This document shows, in pieces, positions 20,061 through 29,984 of a stretch of 64,000 nucleotides of DNA; the first letter of the stretch is position 1; every line of letters begins with the position of its first letter. The translations under genes and the position numbers were made by a program. The notes under the pieces were generated by a model. The model was not told where the DNA came from. It did not search any database and saw only the letters and a program-made list of their open reading frames with translations. The stretch is from Microvirga subterranea (GTDB taxonomy: Bacteria; Pseudomonadota; Alphaproteobacteria; Rhizobiales; Beijerinckiaceae): the NCBI RefSeq assembly GCF_003350535.1, contig NZ_QQBB01000001.1, positions 772,115 to 836,114 of the forward strand. Reading direction: 5' to 3'.

Positions 20061-23000
20061 TTAATGCGCCTCGTCCCAGTTCTGCGCCGCGCGCGCTTCC
20101 ACCGCGAGCGGGACCTTCAGGGACACAGCCGGGAATGGGGCCTCGGTCATCACGCGGGAGATCACCGGCAGGGTCGCGTCGATCTCGTCGTCGGGCGCCT
20201 CGAAGACCAGCTCGTCGTGCACCTGCAGCAGCATGCGGGCGGAGAGGCGCTCGGCCTGGAGGGCATCCTCCATGCGCACCATGGCGCGGCGGATGATGTC
20301 GGCGGCGGTGCCCTGGATCGGGGCGTTGATGGCCTGGCGCTCCACGCCCGCGCGTTCCGACGGATTGCCCGACTTGATCTGCGGGTAGTGGCAGACGCGG
20401 CCGAACAGGGTCGTCACGTAGCCCTTGTCGCGGCAGAACTTCTTGGTCTCGTCGATATAGGTGCGGATGCCCGGGAAGCGCTCGAAATACTGCTTGATGA
20501 AGGCCGCGGCCTCGGTGTTCGGAATCCCGAGGCGCACCGCGAGGCCGAAGGCCGAGATGCCGTAGATGATGCCGAAATTGATGGTCTTGGCCTGGCGGCG
20601 CAGGTCCGGGGTCATCTGGTCGAGGGGCACCCCGAACATGGCCGACGCGGTCGCCGCGTGAATGTCCTGGCCCTTGGCGAAGGCTTCCTGCAATTGCGGG
20701 ATGTCGGCGATGTGGGCCAGCAGCCGCAGCTCGATCTGGCTGTAGTCGGCCGAGATGATCTTGTGTCCCTCCGGCGCGATGAAGGCCTGCCGGATCTTGC
20801 GGCCGGCTTCCGTGCGGATCGGGATGTTCTGCAGGTTCGGGTCCGACGAGGACAGGCGCCCCGTCGTGGTGGCCGCGAGCGAGAACGAGGTGTGCACCCG
20901 CTTGGTGTCCGGATGCATGTGCTCCTGCAGGGTGTCCGTGTAGGTCGACTTCAGTTTCGAGAGCTGGCGCCATTCGAGGATCTTCGCGGGCAGCTCGTGG
21001 CCCGCCTGGGCGAGCTCGTCGAGGAGCGTCGCGGGCGTCGCCCACTGGCCGGAAGGCGTCTTCTTCGCGCCCGGCAGGCCCATCTTGCCGAACAGGATGT
21101 CGCCGATCTGCTTCGGGGACCCGAGGGCGAATTTCTCGCCCGCCATCTCGTGGATCTCGTCCTCGAGCCGGGCCAGCGTCTGGGCGAAGTCGCCTGAGAG
21201 GCGGCTCAGGATCTGCCGGTCGACCAGGATGCCGCGCATCTCCATGCGGGCGATCACGTCGACGAGCGGCCGCTCGAGCGTCTCGTAGACGGCGGTGCGG
21301 TGCTCGGAGGTGAGCCGGGGCTTCAGCAGCTGCCACAGGCGCAAGGTCACGTCCGCGTCCTCGGCCGCGTAAGCCGTCGCCTTCGCGATCTCGACCTTGT
21401 CGAAGCTCACCTTGTTGCGGCCGGTCCCGGCCACGTCCGTGAAGCTGATCGGCGCGTGGCCGAGATGGCGGCGCGAGAGCTCGTCCATCCCGTGCGAGCC
21501 CTTGCCGGCATCGAGCACGTAGGAGATCAGCATCGTGTCGTCGATGGGACGGACGTCGATGTTGTGGCGCTTGAAGACGACCCAGTCGTATTTCAGGTTC
21601 TGGCCGATCTTGAGGACGGATGGGTCCTCCAGCATCGGCCGGATGGCGTCGAGGGCGTCGGTGACCGGGATCTGGCCCGGCACGAGACCGCCCCCGAAGA
21701 GGTCCGAATCGCCCCGGTGCTGCAGCGGCACGTAGCAGGCGCGGCCCGGCGCGAGGGCAAGCGAGAAGCCGACGAGATCCGCAAGGTTCGCGTCGAGGGC
21801 GCTCGTCTCCGTGTCGACGGCGACGTAACCCTGCTGGCGGGCTTCCGCCACCCATTCCTTCAGGCGGGCGAGATCCGTCACGGTCTCGTAGGCCTGCACG
21901 TCGATCCCCTGCGAGGAGGCCTCCGTGGCGCGCTTGGCGGCGAGCTGCGACGGCGTGCCGAGGCCCTCCACCGTCCTGCGCTTGGCGGGCTCCGGCAGGT
22001 CGAGGCCGGCGAAGGGATCGACCTCGCCCGTGGCGGCAGCAGCGGCCTCGAACGGGACCTCCTCCTCGACGGGAGCGGGACCGCCGAGCCGCTCCCAGCG
22101 GATCGCCTCGCCGCCCGGCATCAGGCGCGGATCAGGCTCGACGGCCGTAGGGTCGGCGTCGTAGAGCTCCGCCACCCGGCGGGTGAGGGTGTTGAACTCC
22201 ATCGCCTTCAGGAAGCCGATCAGGGTCTTCGGGTCGGGCTCCGGCAGGCGCAGGTCGTCGAGCGGCACGGGGAGCGGCGCGTCGCAGTCGAGGGTCACGA
22301 GCTTCTTGGACAGCCGGGCCGATTCGGCGTTGTTGATCAGGGTCTCGCGGCGCTTGGGCTGCTTGATCTCGGGCGCGCGCTCCAGGAGCGTTTCGAGATC
22401 GCCGTATTCCTTGATGAGCTGCGCGGCGGTCTTCAGCCCGATGCCGGGCACGCCCGGCACGTTGTCCGACGTGTCGCCCATCAGGGCCAGCACGTCGCCG
22501 ATCTTCGAAGGCGGGATGCCCTCCCAGCGCTCCGTGACGGCGGCCTCGTCGAGGTTGCGCTCGGGCCGGTAGCCCGGCTTGCCCTTAGAGCCCGATTCGA
22601 AGTCGTAGAAGCACACATGCGGCCCGACGAGCTGCATCAGGTCCTTGTCGGACGAGACGATGAGCACATCCGCGCCGCGCTGGGCCGCCTGGACCGCGTA
22701 AGTTGCGATGAGGTCGTCGGCCTCGTAGCGCTCCTTCTCCACCGGCTCCAGGCCGAAGGCGCGGATCGCCTCGCGCATGATCGGCATCTGGACCTTCAGG
22801 TCGTCGGGCGCGTCCGGGCGATGGCCCTTGTAGTCCTCATACAGCTCCTTGCGGAACGAGCCCTCCGACTTGTCGAGAACGATGGCGAGATGCGTCGGCA
22901 TGAAGCCCGCCGCGCCGTCGCGGACGAACTGCAGCAGCTTGGACACGAACAGGCGCACCGCGCCGGTCGGCATCCCGTCGGAGATCCGGGAATTGTACTT

Positions 23001-23102
23001 CGAATCCTGGTTCATGGACTGGAAGTAGGCCCGGTAGATGAAGGAGGAGCCGTCGACGAGGAAGACGTGGTCGCCGGCTTGGACGGGACGGGAGGAAGCC
23101 AT
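20061..23102 (-). CDS. polA: DNA polymerase I with 5'-3' and 3'-5' exonuclease domains
   Basis: 1013 residues with all three domains. The 5'-3' nuclease (about 1-300) has FLVDGSSFIYRAYF, YEADDLIAT, SSDKDLMQLV and GDTSDNVPGVPGIG. The proofreading domain (about 420-600) keeps its DEDDy residues: VDTETSALD, GQNLKYD and YAAEDADVT. The family A polymerase (about 640-1013) has TTTGRLSSSDPNLQNIP, ADYSQIELRLLAH, RRQAKTINFGIIYGIS and LLQVHDELVFE. It processes Okazaki fragments and fills repair gaps. An acidic, Pro-rich linker of about 80 residues (near 325-405) joins the first two domains. Confidence 0.98.
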   Translation of the reverse strand: MASSRPVQAGDHVFLVDGSSFIYRAYFQSMNQDSKYNSRISDGMPTGAVRLFVSKLLQFVRDGAAGFMPTHLAIVLDKSEGSFRKELYEDYKGHRPDAPDDLKVQMPIMREAIRAFGLEPVEKERYEADDLIATYAVQAAQRGADVLIVSSDKDLMQLVGPHVCFYDFESGSKGKPGYRPERNLDEAAVTERWEGIPPSKIGDVLALMGDTSDNVPGVPGIGLKTAAQLIKEYGDLETLLERAPEIKQPKRRETLINNAESARLSKKLVTLDCDAPLPVPLDDLRLPEPDPKTLIGFLKAMEFNTLTRRVAELYDADPTAVEPDPRLMPGGEAIRWERLGGPAPVEEEVPFEAAAAATGEVDPFAGLDLPEPAKRRTVEGLGTPSQLAAKRATEASSQGIDVQAYETVTDLARLKEWVAEARQQGYVAVDTETSALDANLADLVGFSLALAPGRACYVPLQHRGDSDLFGGGLVPGQIPVTDALDAIRPMLEDPSVLKIGQNLKYDWVVFKRHNIDVRPIDDTMLISYVLDAGKGSHGMDELSRRHLGHAPISFTDVAGTGRNKVSFDKVEIAKATAYAAEDADVTLRLWQLLKPRLTSEHRTAVYETLERPLVDVIARMEMRGILVDRQILSRLSGDFAQTLARLEDEIHEMAGEKFALGSPKQIGDILFGKMGLPGAKKTPSGQWATPATLLDELAQAGHELPAKILEWRQLSKLKSTYTDTLQEHMHPDTKRVHTSFSLAATTTGRLSSSDPNLQNIPIRTEAGRKIRQAFIAPEGHKIISADYSQIELRLLAHIADIPQLQEAFAKGQDIHAATASAMFGVPLDQMTPDLRRQAKTINFGIIYGISAFGLAVRLGIPNTEAAAFIKQYFERFPGIRTYIDETKKFCRDKGYVTTLFGRVCHYPQIKSGNPSERAGVERQAINAPIQGTAADIIRRAMVRMEDALQAERLSARMLLQVHDELVFEAPDDEIDATLPVISRVMTEAPFPAVSLKVPLAVEARAAQNWDEAH

Positions 23103-23159
23103 GGGTCTCGATCGTGAGAGAACGTTCCCGCAACAGATAGTGTTTTTGGAGGCCGATGG

Positions 23160-23741
23160 CTATGCCTCCAGGGCCGCAATGATCTCGGCTGTGGATCTCA
23201 CCCGCGAGACTCGGGGCAAGGTGTTTCTGATGGCGAATTGGTGAAGCTCGGCGCTGAGGCTGCTCGATGCATCCTCGGCAATGATGGTGTGGTAGTTCTG
23301 TTGCCAGGCATCGCGTGCAGTCGACTCGACGCCGAAATTCGTCATCAGGCCTCCGATCACCAGATGGCTGACGCCGCGCCGCCGCAGCTGCAGGTCGAGC
23401 TCTGTGCCATGAAAGGCGCTCCACTGCCGCTTGGTGATCAGCACGTCGGGTCTCACGAGGCCGAGTTCGGCCGGGAACTCGGTCCAGTCGGCAGGCAGAC
23501 CGCCGGGCGGAAGGACCATGGGCGTATCGGTGAGGCCACCGGGCTTGTCGGCATAGCCGTCCGAGAAAGCGACCCGGACGAGGACGACGGTGGCTCCCGT
23601 CTGCGAGAACCGGCTCGCCAACCGGGCGCTGTTCGCAATGACGGTCGCTGGCTCGTGCGGACCTGCCGCCGCGGCGAGGGTCCCCTTCTGCACGTCGATC
23701 AGAACGAGGGCGGTGGTGCGGGGATCGAGCTTCAGCATCAT
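23160..23741 (-). CDS. Isochorismatase-fold cysteine hydrolase
   Basis: 193 residues. The triad-bearing segments are visible: Asp in LVLIDVQKGT, Lys in VLITKRQWSAFHGTELD, and GGLMTNFGVESTARDA, where the usual catalytic Cys after the TN motif is replaced by Phe-Gly (typical form GVCTNFCVE or similar). The family hydrolyses amides or vinyl ethers such as isochorismate, nicotinamide and N-carbamoylsarcosine. Because the nucleophile is not obvious, activity is uncertain. It is divergent from a TetR gene with tandem palindromes between, so TetR probably represses it. Confidence 0.85.
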   Translation of the reverse strand: MMLKLDPRTTALVLIDVQKGTLAAAAGPHEPATVIANSARLASRFSQTGATVVLVRVAFSDGYADKPGGLTDTPMVLPPGGLPADWTEFPAELGLVRPDVLITKRQWSAFHGTELDLQLRRRGVSHLVIGGLMTNFGVESTARDAWQQNYHTIIAEDASSSLSAELHQFAIRNTLPRVSRVRSTAEIIAALEA

Positions 23742-23792
23742 GAGGCTTTCCGGTATCGGAGGGAGGATAGCGTCGAACGGGACGGGCGATTA

Positions 23793-23836
23793 CATGAGGG
23801 TATCCTCATGTTTGGAGTTATATGAGGATGTCCTCA
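23793..23836. promoter_or_regulatory. Tandem palindromic operators between the hydrolase and tetR genes
   Basis: Site 1 is CATGAGG-GTAT-CCTCATG at 23793-23810. Site 2 is TGAGGA-TG-TCCTCA at 23823-23836. The cores TGAGG(G/A)T(A/G)TCCTCA are 28 bases apart, and the second overlaps the tetR start codon. This is the usual arrangement of a self-repressing TetR regulator. Confidence 0.7.
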
Positions 23837-24448
23837 CAAAAAGCAAGCGAAAAGGATAATGCCGCGATCCGTACGCCTCAAAGACGGCGTGGGCGCGAGC
23901 GGGTGGCGGCCCTCCTCAAAGCCGGAGAGGAGATCTTCGCCGAAAAGGGCTTCGACGCCGCGACCATGACGGAAATCGCGGCGCGCGCGGGGGCGTCCAT
24001 CGGGTCGCTGTATCAGTTCTTCCCGACCAAGGAGCTGCTCGCGGATGCGCTTCAGACGGCCGATGGCGAGGCTCTTTATGGGATGCTCGAAGCTCTGGGC
24101 CAAACATCGGAACAGATGACGCCGGCCGAGCTCCTGGACCGCCTGTTCCAGGACCTGTCCGCCTTCCTCCTTTCTCATCCGGCCTTCGTTCTCCTGGTAG
24201 ATCGTCCGGCCGCCGACAAGGCGCAGAAGTCCGACCGGCGGAACCGCATGCGTGGCCAGATCGCGAGGCTCCTGTCCCAGACGAAGCCGCCGCTGTCACA
24301 GGAGCGGGCCGATGTGCTGGCGGTCATCATCCTGCACCTCATGAGGGTTGCGGCGGCGGTGAGCGGCGAGGCGGATCTGCCTGTTCGCGATGCGGTCCTG
24401 CAGGACCTGCGAGCCATGCTCATGCGCCAGGTCAACGAGCCCCGATAG
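23822..24448 (+). CDS. TetR family transcriptional regulator
   Basis: 208 residues. The N-terminal helix-turn-helix covers about 23-68 (AGEEIFAEKGFDAATMTEIAARAG then GSLYQFFPTKELL). The C-terminal ligand domain is not assigned. The start may be the ATG at 23822 or at 23828; GGAG at 23814-23817 fits either. The second tandem operator overlaps the start, so autoregulation is likely. The divergent isochorismatase-fold hydrolase is the probable target. Confidence 0.9.
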   Translation: MRMSSQKASEKDNAAIRTPQRRRGRERVAALLKAGEEIFAEKGFDAATMTEIAARAGASIGSLYQFFPTKELLADALQTADGEALYGMLEALGQTSEQMTPAELLDRLFQDLSAFLLSHPAFVLLVDRPAADKAQKSDRRNRMRGQIARLLSQTKPPLSQERADVLAVIILHLMRVAAAVSGEADLPVRDAVLQDLRAMLMRQVNEPR

Positions 24449-24461
24449 GACGGCGGCAGCT

Positions 24462-25670
24462 CTAGGCTGCCTTCAGGCGCGCCAGATCGAAATCGAGCTC
24501 CCGCAGCGCCTGCATGACCACGCCCTCCGTCAGGAGGTCCATGGACGATTCCACCACCTGGATGGCGGCGAGCGCCCTCAGCTCGGGAATCGTCTGCGTT
24601 TCGAGCGCCGCCTCGAAGGAGGGGCGCAGCAGGTCCATGGCCCGGGTGCCGGGGCCGCAAATCACCACGTGGTCGGGTTCAAGGGTCTGGATCAGGATGC
24701 CGACCGCGTCGCCCAAGACCTCGCCGGCCTCGCGGAACAGGTTGGCGAGGGCGGCGTCGCCGGAGCGCGCCTGCGCGACGATGTCGGTCATGGCGTCCTC
24801 GCCGGGGAGGAGGACGGTCGGGGCCGGACGGTGGTCGATGAGCTGCGCGTCCCGGTAGAGGGCGTAGTCGGCGAGATACGCCTCGATGCAGCCGCGCCCG
24901 CCGCAGCGGCATTGCGGTCCGCTCCGGCGCAGGCGCACATGGCCGAACTCGCTGCCGCCGAACCGCGCCCCGCGATAGAGCTCGCCCTGGATCAGGAAGC
25001 CCAAGCCCACGCCGTCGCCGACCATGAGGCAGGCCGTGCGCCCGGACCGGAGCTCGGGGTCGCGCTGCGCGATCGCGAAGGCCATGGCGCTGGCGTCGTT
25101 CTCGATCGACACCGGAAGGCCGAGCCGCTGGTTCAGGCCCGACGCGAGGGGCAGGTCGCGCACGCCCAGGACCGGGCTCCACGCCACCACCCCGTCGCGG
25201 GTGTCCACGTAGCCCTGGCAGGCCAGGCCGACGGCCTTGACGTCCGGGTGGCCCGTGTCGCGCGCGAAGGCCGTGATCGTCTCCGCCAGCACGTCCATCA
25301 GCTCCCCGGCTTCGAGACTGCGAAGCGGGCGCTCGATGCGGCGGCTGGCGCGGTTGCGGCCCGCGCTGTCCACGAGCCGCAGCTCGATCCGGTTGAACCC
25401 GGTCCAGACGCCGATGACGCAGCCGAGGGTATCGGCGAAGAACAGGCGCACCTTCGGCCGGCCTCGCAGCAGGCCGGAGCCCGCCTCGCCGCTGTCCTCC
25501 GTGACCAGGATGCCCTCGTCCACCAGGCTCGCCGTGAGATCGGAGACGCTGGCCGGGCTCATGCCGAGCTGCTGGCCGAGCTCGACCCGGGCCATGGGAC
25601 CCTCGCGGCGCAGGGTGTCGAGCAGACGACGCCTGGCAGCTTCGCGAGGAGTGAGGGGGTTCATGACCAT
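24462..25670 (-). CDS. xylR: ROK family repressor, probable XylR of the xylose operon
   Basis: 402 residues. The N-terminal winged helix-turn-helix covers about 1-75 (VELGQQLGMSPASVSDLTASLV). The ROK sugar-binding domain follows, with the zinc-type CRCGGRGCIEAYLADYAL motif at about 255-272 and ENDASAMAF. ROK repressors release DNA when their sugar binds. It is divergent from xylF, and two AT-rich palindromes lie in the 219-base gap. Xylose as the ligand is inferred from context. Confidence 0.85.
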   Translation of the reverse strand: MVMNPLTPREAARRRLLDTLRREGPMARVELGQQLGMSPASVSDLTASLVDEGILVTEDSGEAGSGLLRGRPKVRLFFADTLGCVIGVWTGFNRIELRLVDSAGRNRASRRIERPLRSLEAGELMDVLAETITAFARDTGHPDVKAVGLACQGYVDTRDGVVAWSPVLGVRDLPLASGLNQRLGLPVSIENDASAMAFAIAQRDPELRSGRTACLMVGDGVGLGFLIQGELYRGARFGGSEFGHVRLRRSGPQCRCGGRGCIEAYLADYALYRDAQLIDHRPAPTVLLPGEDAMTDIVAQARSGDAALANLFREAGEVLGDAVGILIQTLEPDHVVICGPGTRAMDLLRPSFEAALETQTIPELRALAAIQVVESSMDLLTEGVVMQALRELDFDLARLKAA

Positions 25671-25679
25671 GGCCTTTTA

Positions 25680-25797
25680 TTTATTCGTCAGATGAATAAA
25701 ACAACTGCCAGCTTCGTGGGTATACGACCAACGGGTGAGACGGATCGGGCTTGAAGTGCCTCATAATCAGGATAATTATTTCCGCGTCTGAAAATAA
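25680..25797. promoter_or_regulatory. Two AT-rich palindromes in the ROK-xylF promoter region
   Basis: TTTATTC-N7-GAATAAA at 25680-25700 lies 10 bases from the ROK start codon. TTATTT-N10-AAATAA at 25776-25797 lies about 92 bases before xylF. They are similar in base content and arm shape and stand out from the GC-rich surroundings. They probably bind the ROK regulator, the first controlling its own gene and the second xylF. Confidence 0.6.
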
Positions 25798-25889
25798 AGA
25801 GACGTGACGGTACCCTGGCTCGCGAGAATGCAGGCGGACGGGTCGTCACGACAAGCCGGCTTTCGAGGAACGCCGCCCAGGAGGAACCC

Positions 25890-26936
25890 ATGGACTTCAA
25901 GAAGCACGCAATGATCAGCCTTGCCGCCCTCGCGCTTTCGGCGACGGCCGCCTTCGCGCAGGGGAAGGGCCCCGTCGTCGGCGTCAGCTGGTCGAACTTC
26001 CAGGAGGAGCGCTGGAAGACCGACGAGGCCGCCATCAAGGCAGCGGTCGAAAAGGCAGGCGGCACCTACGTGTCGGCCGACGCCCAGTCGTCGCCCGCCA
26101 AGCAGCTCACCGACATCGAGAGCCTGATCTCCCGCGGAGCCAAGGCCCTGATCATCCTGGCGCAGGACGCGGACGCCGTCCGCCCGGCGGTCGAGAAGGC
26201 CGTGGCCGAGGGAATTCCGGTCGTGGGCTACGACCGCCTCATCGAGATCCCGCAGGCCTTCTACCTCACCTTCGACAACGTCGAGGTCGGTCGCCTGCAG
26301 GCCCGCGAGGTGTTCAAGGTGAAGCCCGAAGGCAACTACGTCTTCATCAAGGGCTCGGGGTCCGACCCGAATGCGAACTTCCTGTTCCAGGGCGCGATGG
26401 AAGTGCTCAAGCCCGCCATCGATTCCGGCAAGATCAAGAACGTGGGCGAGGCCTACACGGACGGCTGGCTCCCGGCCAACGCGCAGCGGAACATGGAGCA
26501 GTTCCTGACCAAGAACAACAACAAGGTCGACGCGGTGGTGGCCGCCAATGACGGCACCGCGGGCGGCGCCATCGCGGCGCTGGCGGCGCAGGGCCTCGCC
26601 GGCTCCGTGCCGGTCTCCGGCCAGGACGCCGACAAGGCAGCCCTCAACCGAGTCGCGCTCGGCACCCAGACCGTGTCGGTGTTCAAGGATGCGCGCGAGC
26701 TCGGCCGCACCGCGGCGGAGATCGCCGTGCAGCTCGCCGGCGGTAAGAAGCTTAACGAGATCCAGGGGGCGAAGTCCTGGAATCTGGGCCCGAAGAAGCA
26801 GAACATGACGGCCCTGTTCCTGACGCCGGTCGCGATCACGAAGGACAACCTCAACGTGGTCGTCGATGCCGGCTGGGTCACCAAGGACGTGGTCTGCCAG
26901 GGCGTGAAGCCGGGCTCCGTGAAGGTCTGCAACTGA
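25890..26936 (+). CDS. xylF: D-xylose ABC transporter substrate-binding protein
   Basis: 348 residues with a clear signal peptide ([23 protein letters not shown], cut before QGKGP). The mature protein is a periplasmic sugar-binding protein of the ribose/xylose type: [42 protein letters not shown] and [18 protein letters not shown]. These match XylF closely. AGGAGG stands 7 bases before the ATG. It is the first gene of the xylF-xylH-xylG-dehydrogenase operon. Confidence 0.93.
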   Translation: MDFKKHAMISLAALALSATAAFAQGKGPVVGVSWSNFQEERWKTDEAAIKAAVEKAGGTYVSADAQSSPAKQLTDIESLISRGAKALIILAQDADAVRPAVEKAVAEGIPVVGYDRLIEIPQAFYLTFDNVEVGRLQAREVFKVKPEGNYVFIKGSGSDPNANFLFQGAMEVLKPAIDSGKIKNVGEAYTDGWLPANAQRNMEQFLTKNNNKVDAVVAANDGTAGGAIAALAAQGLAGSVPVSGQDADKAALNRVALGTQTVSVFKDARELGRTAAEIAVQLAGGKKLNEIQGAKSWNLGPKKQNMTALFLTPVAITKDNLNVVVDAGWVTKDVVCQGVKPGSVKVCN

Positions 26937-26948
26937 GCCCTTCCTCGT

Positions 26949-27087
26949 CATTCCGGGGCGCGCCTAAGGCGCGAGCCCGGAACCCATAGAGACGACGGTC
27001 TCAGGGAAACTCAGCGGCATCTGTCGCGATTGATCCTGATCCACCGATGGTTATGGGTTCCGGGCTCGGCTGCGCCGCCCCGGAATG
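26949..27087. repeat. Rhizobiales-type palindromic repeat inside the xyl operon
   Basis: CATTCCGGGGCGCGC...GAGCCCGGAACCCAT on the left is answered by ATGGGTTCCGGGCTC...CCCCGGAATG on the right, giving an inverted pair 139 bases long between xylF and xylH. Similar palindromes are scattered in Bradyrhizobium/Methylobacterium-type genomes. As RNA it would form a long stable hairpin. Confidence 0.75.
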
Positions 27088-27110
27088 GCGTCTGACATGA
27101 TGAGCATGCC

Positions 27111-28406
27111 ATGACCGCACCCGCCGCCACGACCGCACCGCCTCACGCCACCTCCGGCTCGCTCCTGTCGAAGCTCGAGATCGACGTCCGCATGCTCGGC
27201 ATGCTGGCGGCGCTCGCGGCGATCTGGATCGGATTCGACGTCCTCTCGGGCGGCCTCTTCCTCACACCGCGCAACCTCTGGAACCTGTCGGTCCAGACGG
27301 CCTCCATCGCGGTCATGTCGACCGGCATGGTGCTCGTCATCGTGACCCGCAACATCGACCTCTCGGTCGGGGCGATTCTCGGCGTCGTCGGCATGATCAT
27401 CGGCGTGCTGCAGGTGCAGTGGCTGCCCGCCTGGCTCGGCTTCGAGCACTGGCTCACGGCCCCCATCGCGGTCGTGGCAGCCGTGCTGATCGGCGGCGCC
27501 ATCGGGCTCTTCCAGGGATGGCTCATCGCGTATCTGGCGATTCCCTCGTTCATCGTGACGCTGGGCGGCCTGCTCGTCTGGCGCGGCGCGGCCTGGTGGG
27601 TCACCACGGGTCAGACGGTCGCCCCGATGGACACGCGGTTCAAGGCACTGGGCGGCGGCGTGGAGGGCGCGCTCGGCGCCACCGCCACCTGGGTGATCGC
27701 GGCGGTGGCCTGCGGCCTCATCGTCGTGGCGCTCGGCCTCGCACGCCGGCGGCGCATCCGCTTCGGCTTCCCGGTCCGCCCTGGCTGGGGCGACGCCGTG
27801 ATCGCCGTCTTCGCCTGCGGGGCTGTGCTTGCGGCGGCCGCCATCGCGAATGCCTATCCGCTCCCCGTCGGCACCGCCCGGCGCTGGGCTGAGGCCAACG
27901 GCATCGCCTGGCCTGAGGGCGGACTCATCATCCCGCACGGCATCGCCCTGCCGGTGCTGATCGCCATCGTGGTCGGCCTCGCCATGACGTTCCTGGCCCG
28001 CCGCCGGCGCTTCGGCCGCTATGTCTTCGCCATCGGCGGCAACCCGGAGGCGGCGGAGCTCTCCGGCATCAACACCCGCTGGACGCTCATGAAGGTCTTC
28101 GGCCTCATGGGGCTGCTGTGCGGCATCTCGGCCTGCATCTCGACGGCGCGCCTCAACGCCGCCACCAACGCGGCCGGCACCCTCGACGAGCTCTACGTGA
28201 TCGCCTCCGCGGTGATCGGCGGCACGTCGCTCGCGGGCGGCATCGGCACCATCGCGGGCGCGATGCTGGGCGCGCTCGTCATGCAGTCCCTGCAGTCGGG
28301 CATGGTGCTGCTCGGGGTCGACACGCCGCTCCAGAACATCGTCGTCGGCGCGGTCCTGGTGCTGGCCGTCTTCGTCGACGGCCTCTATCGCCGCCGCATC
28401 AAGTGA
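27111..28406 (+). CDS. xylH: D-xylose ABC transporter permease
   Basis: 431 residues with about 10-12 membrane segments and the ribose/xylose permease signatures [32 protein letters not shown] and [14 protein letters not shown]. The large loop near 195-290 is longer than in RbsC and fits XylH. It forms the membrane channel with the XylG-like ATPase. The 174-base gap after xylF is mostly palindromic repeat. The stop is 11 bases before the ATPase start. Confidence 0.93.
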   Translation: MTAPAATTAPPHATSGSLLSKLEIDVRMLGMLAALAAIWIGFDVLSGGLFLTPRNLWNLSVQTASIAVMSTGMVLVIVTRNIDLSVGAILGVVGMIIGVLQVQWLPAWLGFEHWLTAPIAVVAAVLIGGAIGLFQGWLIAYLAIPSFIVTLGGLLVWRGAAWWVTTGQTVAPMDTRFKALGGGVEGALGATATWVIAAVACGLIVVALGLARRRRIRFGFPVRPGWGDAVIAVFACGAVLAAAAIANAYPLPVGTARRWAEANGIAWPEGGLIIPHGIALPVLIAIVVGLAMTFLARRRRFGRYVFAIGGNPEAAELSGINTRWTLMKVFGLMGLLCGISACISTARLNAATNAAGTLDELYVIASAVIGGTSLAGGIGTIAGAMLGALVMQSLQSGMVLLGVDTPLQNIVVGAVLVLAVFVDGLYRRRIK

Positions 28407-28417
28407 GGGAGAGCGTC

Positions 28418-29197
28418 ATGCAGGCAAACGGCACAACGCCCCTCGTGGAGATGCGCGACATCTCCATCGCGTTCGGGGGCATCAAGGCGGTGGACGGCGT
28501 CTCGGTCGATCTGCGGCCGGGCGAGGTGGTCGGACTACTCGGCCATAACGGCGCCGGCAAATCGACCCTCATCAAGATCCTGTCCGGGGCCTACCGGCCC
28601 GACGCGGGCGAGATCTACGTGAACGGCGAGAAGGCCGACATCGGGACGCCGCGCGACGCCAAGCGCTACGGGATCGAGACGATCTACCAGACGCTCGCGC
28701 TCGCCGACAACATCGACGCGGCCGGCAACATCTTCCTTGGCCGCGAGGTGCTCACACCCTACGGCACCCTGGACGACGCCACTATGGAGGCGGAGACCCG
28801 CAAGGTGATGGCGCGCCTCAACCCGCATTTCCGCCGCTTCAAGGAGCCCGTGAAGGCGCTCTCCGGCGGCCAGCGCCAGTCGGTGGCCATCGCCCGCGCG
28901 ATCTACTTCAACGCCCGCGTGCTGATCATGGACGAGCCGACCGCCGCGCTCGGGCCCGCCGAGACGCAGCAGGTAGCCGACCTCGTGCTGCAGCTCAAGA
29001 AGGAGGGCATCGGCATCTTCCTCATCAGCCACGACATCCACGACGTGTTCGGCCTTGCCGACCGGGTCAGCGTGATGAAGAACGGGAAGCTCGTCGGCTC
29101 GGCCAATGTGGCCGACGTCACCCAGGACGAGGTTTTGGGAATGATCATCCTCGGCAAGTGTCCGCCCGGAGCCGTTCCGGGTCCCGGCGCGAGCTGA
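28418..29197 (+). CDS. xylG: Single-domain ABC ATPase of the xylose transporter
   Basis: 259 residues from the ATG at 28418, with GAGGGAGAG just upstream. Walker [10 protein letters not shown] is at 42-50, the signature LSGGQ at 147-151 and Walker B VLIMDEP at 167-173. XylG of E. coli has two ATPase domains in about 510 residues; this one has only one, as in the rhizobial FrcA type, so it probably acts as a homodimer. Its gene is between xylH and the dehydrogenase gene. Confidence 0.9.
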   Translation: MQANGTTPLVEMRDISIAFGGIKAVDGVSVDLRPGEVVGLLGHNGAGKSTLIKILSGAYRPDAGEIYVNGEKADIGTPRDAKRYGIETIYQTLALADNIDAAGNIFLGREVLTPYGTLDDATMEAETRKVMARLNPHFRRFKEPVKALSGGQRQSVAIARAIYFNARVLIMDEPTAALGPAETQQVADLVLQLKKEGIGIFLISHDIHDVFGLADRVSVMKNGKLVGSANVADVTQDEVLGMIILGKCPPGAVPGPGAS

Positions 29198-29224
29198 TCG
29201 GCACCATCGAAGGAAGCGAATTTC

Positions 29225-29977
29225 ATGACTCAGACGATTTACGGCTCCCTGAAGGGCAAGACCGTCCTCATCACGGGCGGGGCGAGCGGCATCGGCGAGA
29301 GCATCGCGCGCAGTTTCCACGGGCAGGGCAGCAAGGTCGCGGTTCTCGACTACAACGCCGAGGCCGGCGAGGCGCTGGCGAAGGAGCTCGGCGAGCGGGT
29401 GCATTTCGAGCACAGCGACGTGCGCGACATTCCGGCCCTCCAGGCGGCGATCCGGCGGGCGAGCGACGCGCTCGGTCCCGTCACGATCCTCGTCAACAAC
29501 GCGGCCCGCGACGACCGGCATACCATCGACCAGGTGACCCCGGAATACTGGCGCGAGCGCTTCGCCACCAATCTCGACCACCAGTTCTTCGCCACCCAGG
29601 CGGTGCTGCCTGACATGGAGAAGGCGGGCGGCGGCTCGGTCATCAACATGGGCTCCACGAGCTACATGGTCAGCAACGACTCGTTCGCCGCCTACAAGAC
29701 CGCGAAATCCGCCGTGGTCGGCCTCACCCGCGCGCTTGCCCGGGAGCTCGGCGACCGCAACATCCGGGTGAACTGTATCGTGCCGGGCTGGATCATGACC
29801 CAGCGCCAGATCGACATGTGGCTCACGCCTGAGGGCGAGGAGGAGCTGATGCGCCGCCAGTGCGTCAAGCGCCGCCTCGTGCCGCAGGACATCGCCAATT
29901 TCGCGCTCTTCCTCGGCTCGGACGATTCGACCGCCATGTCGGCCCAGACCTACCTGGTGGACGGCGGCTGGGTGTAG
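29225..29977 (+). CDS. xylB: SDR oxidoreductase, probable D-xylose 1-dehydrogenase
   Basis: 250 residues. The cofactor site TGGASGIG is at 17-24, NNAARDDRH at 91-99, catalytic Ser144, Tyr157 and Lys161. It resembles the Caulobacter xylose dehydrogenase XylB along its length, including LVNNA-DDRH, CIVPG-KT/TQRQ and the DAGW/DGGW ending. That enzyme makes xylonolactone from xylose, the first step of the Weimberg or Dahms route. It is the last gene of the xyl operon. The later pathway genes (lactonase, dehydratase) are not in this window. Confidence 0.82.
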   Translation: MTQTIYGSLKGKTVLITGGASGIGESIARSFHGQGSKVAVLDYNAEAGEALAKELGERVHFEHSDVRDIPALQAAIRRASDALGPVTILVNNAARDDRHTIDQVTPEYWRERFATNLDHQFFATQAVLPDMEKAGGGSVINMGSTSYMVSNDSFAAYKTAKSAVVGLTRALARELGDRNIRVNCIVPGWIMTQRQIDMWLTPEGEEELMRRQCVKRRLVPQDIANFALFLGSDDSTAMSAQTYLVDGGWV

Positions 29978-29984
29978 AACAGCG

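Noticed and set aside
21300..23117. 605-codon plus-strand frame over polA
   Set aside because: Shadow of polA, which shows all three polymerase I domains on the minus strand.
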